Notes: a model not told the origin generated them from the letters alone. Shown: positions 18,099 to 29,049, counted from the stretch's first letter. The stretch is DNA of 64,000 nucleotides from Comamonas sp. JUb58 (GCF_004364775.1 NZ_SOAL01000018.1:59551-123550); one strand, 5' to 3'. Numbers and translations: made by a program.

Positions 18099-21000
18099 TC
18101 AGTGTTCCAAGGTGGGCATGCCGTCATTCGAGGCACGGCCCAGGTCGCGCTCGTTGGGCGCGCGGCGGCGCAGCTTATCCAGCAGCACATAGACCACCGG
18201 GGTGGTGACCAGGGTCAGCACTTGGCTGGCCAGCAGGCCACCGATGATGGCGATGCCCAGCGGCTGGCGCAGCTCCGAGCCCTGACCAAAGCCAATGGCC
18301 AGTGGCAAGGCACCCAGCGCGGCCGCCAAGGTGGTCATCAAGATGGGGCGGAAGCGCAGCAGGCAGGCCTCGCGCACCGCGTCGATGGCGGACAGGCCCC
18401 GCGATCGCTCAGCCTCCAGCGCAAAGTCGATGATCAAAATGGCATTTTTCTTCACGATGCCAATCAGCAAGAACACCCCGATCAGCGCAATCACCGTGAA
18501 CTGCATGTTGAACAGCATCAGTGCAATCACCGCACCCACACCAGCCGATGGCAGGGTGGACAGCACGGTGACCGGGTGCACCAGGCTTTCATAGAGCATG
18601 CCCAGCACGATGTAGATCACCACGATCGCGGCCAGGATCAGGTAGAGCTGCTGGTTCTGCGATTTCTGAAAACTCAGCGCCGTGCCCTGGAAGCTGCCGC
18701 GCACATTGATCGGCATGGCGATATCGGCCTCGGCCTGGGCAATTACTTGCTGGGCTTCGCTCAGCGCCACGCCATCGTCCAGGTTGAACGAGATCGTCGT
18801 CGACAGCTCACCGTCCTGGTGGTTCACGCTGGTGGGCGCGGGGCGCTCCATCACCTTGGCAAAGCTCGACAGCGGCACCATGGTTGAAACGCTGGTGCTG
18901 ATCACGCTGCCCGTCGATGCGCTGCGCAGCGCCGGGTTGGCCGCCGTGCCCACGGTGCCGCTCAGGTTGGAGGGCACATAGATATCCTGCAGCGCTGGTG
19001 GCCCGCGCGTATATTCCGGCGCCCATTCCATGATCACCGAGTACTGGTTCAGGTCGCTGTAGATGGTGGCCACCGACCGCTGGCCAAAGGCGTTGTAGAG
19101 CGCATTGTTGATGGATTTGGAGTTCACCCCCAGGCGGGCTGCGGCCTGCTTGTCCACCTCCACATACACCTCCACGCCGCTCTCCGACTGGTCGGTGTCC
19201 ACGTCCTGCAGCAAGGGCTCCTCTTTCAGGCGCTCGGCCAGGCGCGTGGCCCATTTCTTCATGTCGGCGGTGTTGTCGCTCTTGATCGTGTACTGGTAGG
19301 TCGAGTTGGATGAGCGCCCGCCCATGCGCAAGTCCTGCACCGGGTTCAGAAACACGCGCAGACCGGTGATCTGCGACAGCTGCGGCCGCAGCCGTGCCAC
19401 CACCTGCAGGCTGGTCACATCGCGCTCGCTGACCGGCTTGAGGTTGATGAACACAAAACCCCCGCCTGAGCGGCTGCCACCAGCAAAGCCCACCACCGTG
19501 TCAATGGCCGGGTCCTGCTGGATGATGGACAGCGCCTCCTTGAGCTTGCCCGCCATCGCGGTGGACGAGATGCTCTGGTCCGCACGCAGGCCGCCAGCCA
19601 GCTGGCCGTTGTCCTGCTGCGGGAAAAAGCCCTTTTGCACATGCATGAACAAATAGCCGTTCATGCCGATGACGATCACCAGGATCAGCATCACCACGGC
19701 CTTGGCATGCAAGGCCCAATCCAGGCAGCGCTCATAAACGCGCAGCATCCAGCCATAGCCGTTTTCCAGCGCGCGGGCAAAGCGGCTGCGCGGCGCCGTC
19801 TCGATGGCATCCTCGTTGCGCAGAAACCAGGCGCACATCATCGGCGTCGTGGTCAGCGAGATGACCAGCGAGATCATCACCGCGACCGACAAGGTCACGG
19901 CGAATTCCTTGAACAAGCGGCCGATCTGGCCTTCCATGAACAGCAGCGGTATGAACACCGCCACCAGCGACAGGCTGATCGACAGCACGGTAAAGCCCAC
20001 TTCGCGCGCGCCCTGCAAGGCAGCGGCCATCTTGTCCATGCCCTGCTCGATATGGCGGCTGGTGTTTTCCAGCACCACAATCGCGTCATCAACCACAAAG
20101 CCGGTGGCCACCGTCAGCGCCATCAGGCTCAGGTTGTTCAGGCTGAAGCCCAGCAGGTACATCACGCCAAAGGTGCCCAGCAAGGACACCACGGTGGCCA
20201 CGGCCGGAATCACCGTTGCGCGCGCCTTGCGGATAAAGGCCCCCACCACCAGCACCACCAGGATCACCGAGACCAGCAAGGTGGTCTCGATCTCATGCAG
20301 CGACGAGCGGATGGAGTTGGTGCTGTCGCTGGCGACCTGGATCTTCACATCCTTGGGCAGCTGGGCCTGCAGCTCGGGCAGCAGCTTTCGCACGTTGTCC
20401 ACGGTGTTGATGATGTTGGCGCCCGGCTGGCGCGTGATCAGCACCAGGATGGCCGGCTGGCCATTGAACAGGCCCATGGTGTAGACATTGGCCGGCCCGT
20501 CGATAACGCGCGCCACATCGCCCAACCGGACGGCCGCGCCATCGCGCCAGCCCACCACCAGGCCCTGGTACCAGCTGGCCTTGCGCTCGGGCGCCGGGGT
20601 GTAGATCTGCAGGCGGTTGCCGCCACTTTCGATAGCGCCCTTGGGCCGGTTGGCATTGGCGGCCTGGATGGCGGCGCGCACATCCTCGGTCGCAATGCCG
20701 TAGTGGCTCAGCGCCTGGGGCAGCAACTCGACCCGCACCGCCGGCAAGGAGCCGCCGCCGATTTCCACATCGCCCACGCCATCGACCTGGGAGATGCGCT
20801 GGCTCACCACATTGGACACCTCGTCATACAGCTCGCCAGGCGTGCGCGTGGGCGAGGTCATCGCCAAGATGATGATCGGCGAATCCGACGGGTTCATCTT
20901 GCGGTAGGTGGGGTTGCTGCGCAGGTCCGAGGGCAGATCGGTGCGTGCGGCATTGATGGCGGCCTGCACCTCGCGCGCGGCGCCATTGATATCGCGGTTC

Positions 21001-21290
21001 AGGTCAAACTGCAAGGTGACATTGGCCGAGCCAGTCGAGCTGCGCGAGGTCATCTCGTTGACCCCGGCAATCACGCCCAGGTGGCGCTCCAGCGGCGTGG
21101 CGACACTGGAGGCCATGTTCTCCGGGCTCGCACCCGAGAGGCTGGCGCTGACCGAGATCACCGGGTAATCCACCTGCGGCAAGGGCGCCACCGGCAGCGC
21201 AAAGAACGCGGCAATGCCCGCCAGTGCCATGCCAATGGTCAGCAGGACCGTCGCGACCGGGCGTTTGACAAAGGGCTCGGACAGGTTCAT
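18099..21290 (-). CDS. mdtC: RND multidrug efflux permease, MdtC-like
   Basis: A 1063-residue inner-membrane proton/drug antiporter of the HAE-1 RND family. It shows the 12-helix layout with two large periplasmic loops. Proton-relay aspartates are in [20 protein letters not shown] (fourth helix), and [11 protein letters not shown] and [12 protein letters not shown] occur in the loops. Two adjacent different RND genes match the MdtB/MdtC heteromeric pump rather than an AcrB homotrimer. Its ATG overlaps the stop of the mdtB-like gene by 4 bp, implying coupled translation in fixed ratio. Confidence 0.93.
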   Translation of the reverse strand: MNLSEPFVKRPVATVLLTIGMALAGIAAFFALPVAPLPQVDYPVISVSASLSGASPENMASSVATPLERHLGVIAGVNEMTSRSSTGSANVTLQFDLNRDINGAAREVQAAINAARTDLPSDLRSNPTYRKMNPSDSPIIILAMTSPTRTPGELYDEVSNVVSQRISQVDGVGDVEIGGGSLPAVRVELLPQALSHYGIATEDVRAAIQAANANRPKGAIESGGNRLQIYTPAPERKASWYQGLVVGWRDGAAVRLGDVARVIDGPANVYTMGLFNGQPAILVLITRQPGANIINTVDNVRKLLPELQAQLPKDVKIQVASDSTNSIRSSLHEIETTLLVSVILVVLVVGAFIRKARATVIPAVATVVSLLGTFGVMYLLGFSLNNLSLMALTVATGFVVDDAIVVLENTSRHIEQGMDKMAAALQGAREVGFTVLSISLSLVAVFIPLLFMEGQIGRLFKEFAVTLSVAVMISLVISLTTTPMMCAWFLRNEDAIETAPRSRFARALENGYGWMLRVYERCLDWALHAKAVVMLILVIVIGMNGYLFMHVQKGFFPQQDNGQLAGGLRADQSISSTAMAGKLKEALSIIQQDPAIDTVVGFAGGSRSGGGFVFINLKPVSERDVTSLQVVARLRPQLSQITGLRVFLNPVQDLRMGGRSSNSTYQYTIKSDNTADMKKWATRLAERLKEEPLLQDVDTDQSESGVEVYVEVDKQAAARLGVNSKSINNALYNAFGQRSVATIYSDLNQYSVIMEWAPEYTRGPPALQDIYVPSNLSGTVGTAANPALRSASTGSVISTSVSTMVPLSSFAKVMERPAPTSVNHQDGELSTTISFNLDDGVALSEAQQVIAQAEADIAMPINVRGSFQGTALSFQKSQNQQLYLILAAIVVIYIVLGMLYESLVHPVTVLSTLPSAGVGAVIALMLFNMQFTVIALIGVFLLIGIVKKNAILIIDFALEAERSRGLSAIDAVREACLLRFRPILMTTLAAALGALPLAIGFGQGSELRQPLGIAIIGGLLASQVLTLVTTPVVYVLLDKLRRRAPNERDLGRASNDGMPTLEH

Positions 21291-24200
21291 GCCTGCACCT
21301 CGGCATGGCTGCCATCCGCATTGCCGGCTTGGCGGCGGCCAAAGCGGGCGCCCAGGCGGTCAAACACCAGGTAGATCACCGGCGTGGTGAACAGAGTCAA
21401 CAACTGGCTCAGCATCAGCCCGCCAAAAATGGCCAGGCCCAATGGGCGACGCAGCTCGGCGCCCTCGCCCCAGCCAAACATCAGCGGCAGCGCGGCAAAC
21501 AAGGCGGCCAGGGTCGTCATCAAGATGGGACGGAAGCGCAGCAAGGCCGCCTGGTGGATGGCCTCTTGCGGCCCCATGCCCTGGTTGCGCTCGGCATCGA
21601 TCGCAAAGTCGATCATCATGATCGCGTTCTTCTTGACGATGCCGATCAGCAAGATGATGCCGATGATGCCGATCACGCCCAGGTCGTTGCCGCTGATCAT
21701 CAGCGCCAGCAAGGCACCCACCCCCGCCGACGGCAGGGTGGACAGAATCGTCATCGGGTGCACATAGCTCTCGTACAGCACGCCCAGCACGATATAGACG
21801 CAGACCAGGGCCGCCAGAATCAGCACCAGCTGGCTGGTGAGCGAGTTCTGGTAGGCAGCTGCTGCGCCAAGGAACTCCATGGTCAGCGATGCGGGCATGC
21901 CAATATCCTTGGCCGCCTGCTTGATGGCATCCACCGCATGGCCCAGCGACACGCCGGGTGCTGTGTCAAAGCCCAAGGTCGCAGCCGGGTACTGCGACAC
22001 GCGGGTCACCTGCAGCGGTGCCATCTGCTCCTCGATCTTGGCAATGGCCGACAGCGGCGTCGCACCGGTGCTGCTGGCATTGATGGCCAGGTTGCCCAGG
22101 GTCTGCACGCTGTTGAGCTGCTCTTGCTGCGCTTCCAGAATCACGCGGTACTGGTTGGTCTCGGTAAAGATGGTCGAGACAATGCGCTGGCCAAAGGCGC
22201 TGTACAAGCTGTCATCGATGCTGCTGGCGCTGATGCCCAGGCGCGATGCGGTATCGCGGTCCACATTCACATAGGCCGACAGGCCCTTGCGCCCGGCATC
22301 GCTGGTGGCATTGCGCACCTCGGCCACGTTCTGCAGCTGGCTGACGAGCTTTTGTGTCCAGTCATTGACCTGGTCGGTGTTCACGCCGCCGATTGACAGG
22401 CGGTATTCGGTGGGGCCGGTCTGCGAGTCGATGGTCAGGTCCTGCGAGGGCTGCAGGAAAATACGCACCCCTGCCACCTGGCTCACCCGCTCGCGCAGGC
22501 GCTGCATCACCTCGTCCTGCGCATCATGCGGCCGGGTCAGGTTGATCGACAGGCTGCCGGTGTTGAGCATGGTGTTGTTGGCGGCATCCACCCCCACCAC
22601 CGAGCTGACCGAGGCCACATCCTTGTCCTGCAGGATGGCGCTCACGGCCTGCTGCTGCAGATTGCTCATGCGGGCAAAGGAGACCTCTTGCGCCGCCTCG
22701 ATCTGGGCCTGCAGCTGGCCGGTGTCCTGCGTCGGGAACAAGCCCTTGGGAATGGCCAGGTAGAGCAGCCCCGTCAGCACCACGGTAGCCACCGCCACGA
22801 CCAGGGTCAGCGCCTGGTGGCGAAACACCCAGTGCAGGCCCCGGTCGTAGTGGTGGATCACCTTGTCAAAACCGCGCTGCACCGAAGAAGCCCAGCCACG
22901 CGTGTGCGCGCTGGTGTCCTCTTGCTTGAGCCAGCGCGCCGACATCATCGGCACCAGGGTGAGCGACACCACCGCCGAGATCAGGATGGTGATGGCCAGG
23001 GTGACCGCAAACTCGCGGAACAGGCGCCCGACGATATCGCCCATGAAGAGCAGCGGAATCAGCACCGCGATCAGCGACACGGTCAGCGAGATGATGGTGA
23101 AGCCGATCTGCGCGGCGCCCTTCAAGGCCGCAGCCATCGGCGTCTCGCCCTCTTCGATGTAGCGCGCAATGTTCTCGATCATCACGATCGCATCGTCGAC
23201 GACAAAGCCGGTCGCAATCGTCAGCGCCATCAGGCTCAGGTTGTTCAGGCTGTAGCCCAGCAGGTACATGGCCCCGCAACTGCCGATCAGCGAGATGGGT
23301 ACGGCCAGGCTTGCAATCACCGTGGCACGCAGGCTGTGCAGGAAGAAGAAGATCACCAGCACCACCATCACCACGGCCAGCGCCAGCTCCATCTGCACAT
23401 GCTCGACCGAGGCGCGGATGCCGGTGGTGCGGTCGGTCAGCACCTTGACCTCGACCGAGGCCGGCAGGGACGCGGTGAGCTCAGGCAGGCGCTGCTTGAT
23501 CGCATCCACCGTGGCAATCACATTGGCGCCGGGCTGGCGCTGCACGTTCAAGATAATGGCTGGTGTCTCATCAACCCAGGCGGCGAGCCGGTCGTTCTCG
23601 GCACTGGCCACCACACGCGCCACATCCTTCATCAGCACCGGTGCGCCGTCCTTCCAGGACACCACCAGGTTCATGTAGTCGTCCGCAGTCAGCAGCTGGT
23701 CGTTGCTGTTGATCGAGTAGGAGCGCTTGGGGCCGTCAAAACTGCCCTTGGCGGTGTTGGAGTTGGAATTGCTGATGGCAGTGCGCAGGCTGCTCAAGGT
23801 GATGCCATTGGCGGCCAGCGCCTGGGTGTTGGCCTGGATGCGCATCGCAGGCTTTTGCCCGCCTTCCAGGCTGACCAGACCGACGCCCGCGACCTGGCTG
23901 ATCTTCTGCGCCAGGCGGGTGTTGACGATGTTCTGCACCTCGGTGAGCGGCAGCTCCTTGGAGGTGATGGCCAGGCTCATCACCGGCGTGTCGGCCGGGT
24001 TCACCTTGGCATAGATCGGGGGTGCGGGCAGATCGGCCGGCAGCAAGGCACTGCTGGCGTTGATCGCTGCCTGCACCTCCTGCTCGGCCACATCCAGCGA
24101 CAAGCCCAGCTGGAACTGCAAGGTCACGATGGACACACCGGCCGCACTGGTCGATGCCATGCGGTCCAGGCCGGACATCTGGCCGAGCTGGCGCTCCAGC

Positions 24201-24397
24201 GGCGCGCTCACCGTGCGGCTCATCACCTCGGGGCTGGCGCCGGGGTACAGGGTCTGCACCTGGATCGTCGGGTAATCCACCTCGGGCAGTGCCGACAGCG
24301 GCAGCAGCCGAAAGCCCACCAGACCGGTCAGCACGATGGCCAGCATCAGCAAGGCCGTCGCTACCGGCCGCTGGATAAAGGGACGGGAAGGACTCAT
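21287..24397 (-). CDS. mdtB: RND multidrug efflux permease, MdtB-like
   Basis: A 1036-residue RND pump subunit, the heteromeric partner of the next gene. It starts [20 protein letters not shown], as MdtB proteins do, and has [19 protein letters not shown] and the paired Asp residues in [20 protein letters not shown]. The periplasmic [13 protein letters not shown] segment is also present. It lies 13 bp downstream of the adaptor gene. In enterobacteria the Mdt pump exports novobiocin and bile salts; the substrate here is not known. Confidence 0.93.
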   Translation of the reverse strand: MSPSRPFIQRPVATALLMLAIVLTGLVGFRLLPLSALPEVDYPTIQVQTLYPGASPEVMSRTVSAPLERQLGQMSGLDRMASTSAAGVSIVTLQFQLGLSLDVAEQEVQAAINASSALLPADLPAPPIYAKVNPADTPVMSLAITSKELPLTEVQNIVNTRLAQKISQVAGVGLVSLEGGQKPAMRIQANTQALAANGITLSSLRTAISNSNSNTAKGSFDGPKRSYSINSNDQLLTADDYMNLVVSWKDGAPVLMKDVARVVASAENDRLAAWVDETPAIILNVQRQPGANVIATVDAIKQRLPELTASLPASVEVKVLTDRTTGIRASVEHVQMELALAVVMVVLVIFFFLHSLRATVIASLAVPISLIGSCGAMYLLGYSLNNLSLMALTIATGFVVDDAIVMIENIARYIEEGETPMAAALKGAAQIGFTIISLTVSLIAVLIPLLFMGDIVGRLFREFAVTLAITILISAVVSLTLVPMMSARWLKQEDTSAHTRGWASSVQRGFDKVIHHYDRGLHWVFRHQALTLVVAVATVVLTGLLYLAIPKGLFPTQDTGQLQAQIEAAQEVSFARMSNLQQQAVSAILQDKDVASVSSVVGVDAANNTMLNTGSLSINLTRPHDAQDEVMQRLRERVSQVAGVRIFLQPSQDLTIDSQTGPTEYRLSIGGVNTDQVNDWTQKLVSQLQNVAEVRNATSDAGRKGLSAYVNVDRDTASRLGISASSIDDSLYSAFGQRIVSTIFTETNQYRVILEAQQEQLNSVQTLGNLAINASSTGATPLSAIAKIEEQMAPLQVTRVSQYPAATLGFDTAPGVSLGHAVDAIKQAAKDIGMPASLTMEFLGAAAAYQNSLTSQLVLILAALVCVYIVLGVLYESYVHPMTILSTLPSAGVGALLALMISGNDLGVIGIIGIILLIGIVKKNAIMMIDFAIDAERNQGMGPQEAIHQAALLRFRPILMTTLAALFAALPLMFGWGEGAELRRPLGLAIFGGLMLSQLLTLFTTPVIYLVFDRLGARFGRRQAGNADGSHAEVQA

Positions 24398-24410
24398 CGC
24401 TCAGCCCGCC

Positions 24411-26123
24411 TTATGGGTTGGCGCGCTGGGCGGGTTGCACGGTGCTGGCCGCTGGCGCCATGCCCTTGGGCACGTCCTCCGGTTTGATCGCGGGTGTGGT
24501 CTGGCCGGAGCCGGTCGCAGGGGTTGCTCCGCCCGAGCCACCCGAACCGCCAGAACCACTGGCGCCAGCGGCGGGTTGGTCCGGGTTCACCGCAGGGGCT
24601 GCAGCACTGGGCTGGCCGGCATTGGGCTCAACGGCTGCACCGCCGCCACCACCACCGCCGGCGGGCGCGCCATTGCCCGCCGCTGCACCAGGTGCAGCAC
24701 CGCCGGGTGCCGCACCGCCGGGTGCCGCACCATTGGCGCCACGGCCTTCGCCATTGCCACGGCGTCCACCGCCCTCGCGCGGGCCGCCTTCACGTGGGCC
24801 ACGCCGGCCGCTGCTGGCGCCATGGGCCTGGGTGGGGGTGTCGCCTTGCAGGGCCACCACGGCGCCATCCTTCAAGCGGTCGGCGCCCTCGGTCACCACC
24901 AGCTCGCCCTCTTTCAGGCCGGAGTTGATGGCCACCCATTCAACCGTGCTCATACCCCGGATGACGGTGCGCTGGGTCACGCTGCGGTCGGCATTGATCA
25001 CGTAGACAAAGTCGCCATTGCCGCCGGTGCGGATGGCGGTGACCGGTATCACCAGCGCGCTCTCGTCCTTCAAGGTCAGGCGCGTATTCACAAACTGGTT
25101 GGGGAAAAGCGAGCCATCGCTGTTGTCGAACCGGGCCTTGGCCTTGACGGTGCCTGTGGCAGTGTCCACCAGGTTGTCCAAGGTCAGGAACACGCCCTGG
25201 GCCAGGGTCTTGTTGCCTGCGCGGTCCAGCGCTGCCACGGGCAGGCGGGCATCGGCCTTTTGCGCGCCCAGCACCGAGGGGATATGGTCCTGCGGCACGG
25301 TAAAGCTCACATCAATCGGCGCGATCTTGGTGATGACGGCGATGCCGGTGGTGCCACCGGCGCTGATGTAGTTGCCTGGGTCCATCGTGCGCAAACCAAT
25401 GCGGCCATCGATGGGCGAATTGATGCTGGCATAACCCAGGTTGAGCTGCGCGGTTTGCACCTGGGCCTGGTCGGTAAGCACCGTGCCTTCGAGCTGCTTG
25501 GCCAGCGCGGCCTGCGTGTCCAGGTCCTGGCGGGCAATCGAATCCTGGTCCCACAGGGTCTGGTAGCGCTTCAGCGTCACGCGCGCTGCATCGAGCTGCG
25601 CCTGGTCGCGCGCCAACTGGCCCTTGGCCTGTTGCAACGCTTGTTCAAACGGGCGGGGGTCGATCTGGGCCAGCTTCTGGCCCTTCTTGACCATCTGGCC
25701 TTCGGTAAACAACACGTCGCGCAGAATGCCCGAGACCTGGGTGGTCAAGGTCACCGTGGTGGTCGGAACCACCGTGCCCATCGCTGTCAAGGTCACCGGC
25801 AGGGTTTGGCGCTTGGCCGCCGCGCTGCCCACCGTCACCGCCATCGCGCGCATCGCACCCGGGCCCATGCCGGGCGGGCCGCCTGCACCGGGTGGGCCAC
25901 CCATGCCAGGTGCGCCAGCGGACATGCCGCTCGGGGTTTTCTTGCTCTGCACCAGGTACCAGGCCCCGCCCGCCAAGCCTGCTACCAGCACGATGGCGAT
26001 GGTAGAGCCCAGCCAGCGGCTGCGCCGCTTGGGTGCTGCTGCAGCACCGGTGCTCAGCCCGGCGTCTGCCGCGCCTGAGGTTGGGGTGGTGGGACGGGTT
26101 GAATTATTGGAGTTATGGTCCAT
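24411..26123 (-). CDS. mdtA: RND efflux periplasmic adaptor, MdtA-like, with long Gly/Ala/Pro tail
   Basis: A 570-residue membrane-fusion protein linking the RND pump to the outer-membrane duct. It has a polar N-terminus, one membrane helix (about 40-60, WLGSTIAIVLVAGLAGGAWYLV), a biotinyl/lipoyl half-motif, a coiled-coil hairpin (about 160-215), and beta-barrel domains with YVINADRSVTQR. It exceeds the usual ~400 residues because of a C-terminal tail (about 420-570) of Gly/Ala/Pro/Arg repeats such as PGGAAPGGAAPG. ATG 26123 is chosen; the frame open to 26225 adds a Cys/Arg-rich segment that is not adaptor-like. No baeSR-type regulator is next to the operon. Confidence 0.92.
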   Translation of the reverse strand: MDHNSNNSTRPTTPTSGAADAGLSTGAAAAPKRRSRWLGSTIAIVLVAGLAGGAWYLVQSKKTPSGMSAGAPGMGGPPGAGGPPGMGPGAMRAMAVTVGSAAAKRQTLPVTLTAMGTVVPTTTVTLTTQVSGILRDVLFTEGQMVKKGQKLAQIDPRPFEQALQQAKGQLARDQAQLDAARVTLKRYQTLWDQDSIARQDLDTQAALAKQLEGTVLTDQAQVQTAQLNLGYASINSPIDGRIGLRTMDPGNYISAGGTTGIAVITKIAPIDVSFTVPQDHIPSVLGAQKADARLPVAALDRAGNKTLAQGVFLTLDNLVDTATGTVKAKARFDNSDGSLFPNQFVNTRLTLKDESALVIPVTAIRTGGNGDFVYVINADRSVTQRTVIRGMSTVEWVAINSGLKEGELVVTEGADRLKDGAVVALQGDTPTQAHGASSGRRGPREGGPREGGGRRGNGEGRGANGAAPGGAAPGGAAPGAAAGNGAPAGGGGGGGAAVEPNAGQPSAAAPAVNPDQPAAGASGSGGSGGSGGATPATGSGQTTPAIKPEDVPKGMAPAASTVQPAQRANP

Positions 26124-26471
26124 GGCAGCAATCGGTAGAGGTAGATGACAGCGGGCTCGGGCGAAACTCCCTGCTCGGCACCGGCATGTAAAGAATGACC
26201 GCATCCTAGTGCAGCCATGTTGCACCCGCCCTGTACCGACTGCGAAGATAAGTAAACGCCCGCGCCGCCAGCCCCGAGTCTACTGAGATTCCATGGCAGC
26301 AGGCCCTTGGCAAGGCTGTTGCCTGCGCAGGTTTTTGCGCCGCTGTTCTGTCGGCGGCTGCAGCCATCCATCGCGGCATTTGAGCGGCACAGCCCAAGTG
26401 AGCCAACACTCGCGGAACGGCTGTCAAGCAGACAAATAGCGCAAAAGCACGTGCCAGGAGCCTGGAACGTT

Positions 26472-26540
26472 TTGTCCCCATTGCACGGGCACAATACTGT
26501 GGAAAGCTGTGAAGAATCTTGTAGATAAGCAGGGCAAGCT
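26472..26540. repeat. Direct repeat copy A with DnaA-box-like sites
   Basis: Copy A shares with copy B the order TTGTCCCCA, GGGCACAAT, TGTGGAAAGCT, TGTAGATAAGC, CAAGCT. TGTAGATAA at 26520-26528 is the complement of TTATCTACA, one base from the DnaA box TTATCCACA. TGTGGAAAG at 26498-26506 is a weaker match. Confidence 0.6.
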
Positions 26541-26676
26541 GCTGATTCCTAAGCCAAATGCGCCACCTGCTCAAAATTGAGGCATAGCGGGCATTCCAGC
26601 AGGTTCAGACCTGTTCTGAGGAAGTTGCTCAACTGTTCAAGCGCGGATAAGCGCCCTCTTTCAGTCCTTCACCGCG

Positions 26677-26744
26677 TTGTCCCCAGTCCATGGGCACAAT
26701 CTTGTGGAAAGCTCTGTGCACAGCTGTAGATAAGCCATCCAAGC
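26677..26744. repeat. Direct repeat copy B with DnaA-box-like sites
   Basis: Second copy, about 205 bp after copy A. It has TTGTCCCCA, GGGCACAAT, TTGTGGAAAGCT, the palindrome TGTGCACA (26715-26722) and TGTAGATAAGC (26725 onward). Similarity to copy A over about 68 bp is obvious by eye, with one more diverged central part. Confidence 0.6.
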
Positions 26745-26776
26745 TATTGAAACCATAGAACAAAGGGATCCATGAT

Positions 26777-26805
26777 GAAAAAAAAGGCAGCCTGCTTAGG
26801 CTGCC
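26777..26805 (-). terminator. Terminator of the 77-residue protein gene
   Basis: Minus-strand hairpin GGCAGCC-TAAGCA-GGCTGCC followed by nine T residues, about 30 bp past the stop at 26836. Confidence 0.93.
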
Positions 26806-26835
26806 TGGGTGCTGTGGAGAACAGCGGGCTGAGGA

Positions 26836-27069
26836 TCAGGCATCGTTGCGCTTGATCTGTTGCAGGCCTTCTGAGGTGATGGCCATGTAGCCCTCACGCT
26901 CCACCACCATGCCGCGTTCCAGCAGGCGCTTGGAGACGTGTGCATGCGCGGCATCCTCCAGCGAAATCTTTTCTCCCAGTTCCAATTTCTTCAAAGCAGC
27001 CAACTCGTCGACCGTGGGTTCAAACACGGGAGCGTGGTAAGCGGTATGGGTGGTGTTGGTAGACAACAT
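26836..27069 (-). CDS. Small conserved-looking protein of unknown function (77 aa)
   Basis: A 77-residue soluble protein, likely real: it has a good ribosome-binding site (AAGGAG six bases before ATG) and its own strong terminator. The sequence is helical and charged, with a pattern (LKKLELGEKISLEDAAHAHV, then a KRLLERGMV...YMAITSEGLQQI ending) that suggests a small winged-helix-like fold. No DNA-binding function can be claimed. I do not recognise the family. It is a single-gene unit. Confidence 0.75.
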   Translation of the reverse strand: MLSTNTTHTAYHAPVFEPTVDELAALKKLELGEKISLEDAAHAHVSKRLLERGMVVEREGYMAITSEGLQQIKRNDA

Positions 27070-27297
27070 GGCAACTCCTTATATGGTTGCGATACGTGCG
27101 TGTAGGCCTCGGACTTGCTCGGGGTCTGCGCGTTGGCGCATCTGGTAAATGAATGCCACGAAGCGTAAGACCGTTTTTCGAAAGCGCCTGTAGGCGAATA
27201 CCGCTAGCCTATCGCGCTTTGGAGCCGCATTGCATAACTTTACGACGGCGCTGCCGGAGCTTTACAGCGCAGCAGCGCAATGCCGTCCGGGTGCCGC

Positions 27298-27963
27298 TCA
27301 GCGCGTGGGCCAAGCACCCAGTTGGTAGGCACTGTCCCAGAACATCCATTCCAGCTCGGCGCTGTAGCGGTAGGCCTCGGCCATACGCGTACGGGTGGCA
27401 CTGTCAGCGCCTTCGGCCAGGCGGTCGATGGTGGCAATGACGGCGCGCACGGCCGCATGAAACTCCTCGCTGGCATAGGTGTCCACCCAGGCCTGGTAAG
27501 GGTTGCCGGGCTGGGAGCGGGCATGGATATCGCGCCCTACTTCGGCATAGATCCAAAAGCAAGGCAGCAGCCCCGCCAGCGCCACCGGGTAGCTTTCCGA
27601 CCAGCTGTTGGCCAGCAAAAAACTGGTGTAGTGGTGGCAGGCCGGCGTCAGTGGCGTCGCGGCAAAGTCCTGCGCGCTGATGCCAAAGTCGCGCATAAAG
27701 CCATCGTGCAGCTTGCGCTCTTCCACCACGGCCTCATTCGCTGCATTGGCAAACTGCACCACGCCATCGGCATGGTCGGCCTTGGCGGCAGCCACCGCCA
27801 GCGCACGGCCATAGGCGACCAGGTAATGCGCATCCTGGATCATGTAATGGCGAAAGCGCTCGACCGACAAACTGCCTGCCGCCAGCTCGCGGTTGAAGGG
27901 ATGGTCCAGGGTGCGCTGGTACAGCGCCTGGTTGGCTTGCCACAAGGCCTGGCAAAACGACAT
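27298..27963 (-). CDS. tenA: TenA family aminopyrimidine aminohydrolase (thiaminase II)
   Basis: A 221-residue all-helical TenA protein that salvages degraded thiamine by hydrolysing aminopyrimidine to HMP. Visible motifs are HPFNRELAAGSLSVERFRHY near the N-terminus, QDAHYL, EEFHAAVRAV, and PCFWIYAEVG, which carries the catalytic-type Cys. ATG 27963 gives the normal start MSFCQALWQ; the upstream open frame does not resemble the family. It is far from thiC (60 kb position), and no TPP riboswitch is seen upstream. Confidence 0.93.
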   Translation of the reverse strand: MSFCQALWQANQALYQRTLDHPFNRELAAGSLSVERFRHYMIQDAHYLVAYGRALAVAAAKADHADGVVQFANAANEAVVEERKLHDGFMRDFGISAQDFAATPLTPACHHYTSFLLANSWSESYPVALAGLLPCFWIYAEVGRDIHARSQPGNPYQAWVDTYASEEFHAAVRAVIATIDRLAEGADSATRTRMAEAYRYSAELEWMFWDSAYQLGAWPTR

Positions 27964-28125
27964 GCAAACACTCCTCAAGTGATCGGGGACAAGCGCTGAT
28001 TGTCGGCCAGCGCCACACCGCTTGGCAGCATCCAACCCCATGACAACCAGGGCATGCATGCAGCGCAGAAGCGGCTACGATCCATGCACTGCAGTCCGTA
28101 GACCTTCAACCGACCTGCCCAGCCC

Positions 28126-29049
28126 ATGCCCAGCCCCGCACCCTTGTTGACCAACGCCCAGCAGCAAGCGCTGCAGGCCGTGCAGCGCCGTGGCGGCCAT
28201 GTACGCGAGCACTCACCTGCACCCGCTGCAATCCATGTGCACTTTCATCCGGACTGGATGGTCCCCGACTGGATGGTCCCGGACTGGATGGTCACCGACT
28301 GGGTCGTGCAAGACCAGCCGCTGCTGGCGCTGCTGTGCCAGCAAGGGCGCTACCAGTCGCAGTTTGAAAGCGGCCGCAGCAATGGCAGCTACAGCCCGCA
28401 GCCCCAGGGCGAGCGCTGGCAGTGGGAGGACCAGCAGTTTGCGGGCGCTTACAACCAGGCCGACCCCACAGAGCGACCCGTGTACGGCGCGGTGGACCTG
28501 GAGACCTTGGGCTATCCGGCCCACCAAGGCTATGGCGCCGCGCCCCGCTTTGGATCGGCGTATCTGCAACTGCACAGCGCCGCCACGGCACGCAGCAGCT
28601 TTTGCGACCCCGACAGCTATTGGCAACCCCGCCATGTGGGCCTGTGGCAGCAGATGGACTGGCAGCAGCTCCAGTGCCTGCAACTGTCCGACCCGCTGGA
28701 CCACTATGTGGAAGCCCAAGTGCATGGCGGCCTGTTGCTGGCGCGCGATGTGGCGGCCATCTGGCTGGACCCCTGCTACCGCGATACCCCGCTGGCGCAG
28801 GCCGTACAGCACTCCGGCCTGCCCCTGCGCTTTCACCCCGGTTACCGCTTGCAGGCAGACCAGCTGGCGCAAGCCAGCCAGTACCGGGGCGCCGAGGTGG
28901 CAGCGCTGCTGGCCGAACTGCTGCAGCGGGCGCCGGGCGGGCTCACCCCAGCCGATCTGGGCCAAGCACAGGCCTGCCATCGCTACCCGGCGCCGCTGCT
29001 GAAAAAAGCCTGGCATTGCATCGCCCACCTGGGCAGGCAGTCGGGTTAG
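28126..29049 (+). CDS. DUF3626-family protein with a DWMVP pentapeptide expansion
   Basis: A 307-residue protein of the uncharacterised DUF3626 family. The family pattern is an N-terminal HVHFHPDW, then GRYQSQFESGRSNGS, RWQWEDQQFAGAY, RPVYGAVDL, PRFGSAYLQL and VEAQVHGGL. No enzymatic role is established. After HFHPDW the protein carries three near-identical pentapeptides (DWMVP, DWMVP, DWMVT) encoded by 15-bp DNA repeats at about 28254-28300. These are not expected in the family and look like a recent slippage. It lies 75 bp before a flavoprotein gene on the same strand. Confidence 0.8.
   Translation: MPSPAPLLTNAQQQALQAVQRRGGHVREHSPAPAAIHVHFHPDWMVPDWMVPDWMVTDWVVQDQPLLALLCQQGRYQSQFESGRSNGSYSPQPQGERWQWEDQQFAGAYNQADPTERPVYGAVDLETLGYPAHQGYGAAPRFGSAYLQLHSAATARSSFCDPDSYWQPRHVGLWQQMDWQQLQCLQLSDPLDHYVEAQVHGGLLLARDVAAIWLDPCYRDTPLAQAVQHSGLPLRFHPGYRLQADQLAQASQYRGAEVAALLAELLQRAPGGLTPADLGQAQACHRYPAPLLKKAWHCIAHLGRQSG
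28252..28302 (+). repeat. 15-bp tandem repeat inside the DUF3626 gene
   Basis: The unit GACTGGATGGTCCCC occurs three times with single-base changes, then a fourth degenerate unit (GACTGGGTCGTG). The unit length is a multiple of three, so the frame is kept and the result is a repeated DWMVP/T. Confidence 0.85.

Larger units (their letters stand above)
26124..26776. other. Intergenic region upstream of the mdt-type operon
   Basis: About 650 bp without a supported gene. It holds two diverged direct repeats (26472-26540 and 26677-26744, listed separately) with DnaA-box-like elements. The rest shows no clear features; the mdt promoter is expected on the minus strand near 26150-26300 but no consensus pair is certain. 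Confidence 0.5.

Noticed and set aside
19635..24487. Long rightward frames (579 and 653 codons) antisense to the RND pumps
   Set aside because: Low-information shadows of the pump genes with His/Arg/Gln-rich translation and no recognisable domain.
24640..24760. Short GC-rich repeats in the adaptor gene as a CRISPR array
   Set aside because: Unit length is 15 bp without spacers, in frame with a Gly/Ala/Pro tail; it is coding low complexity.
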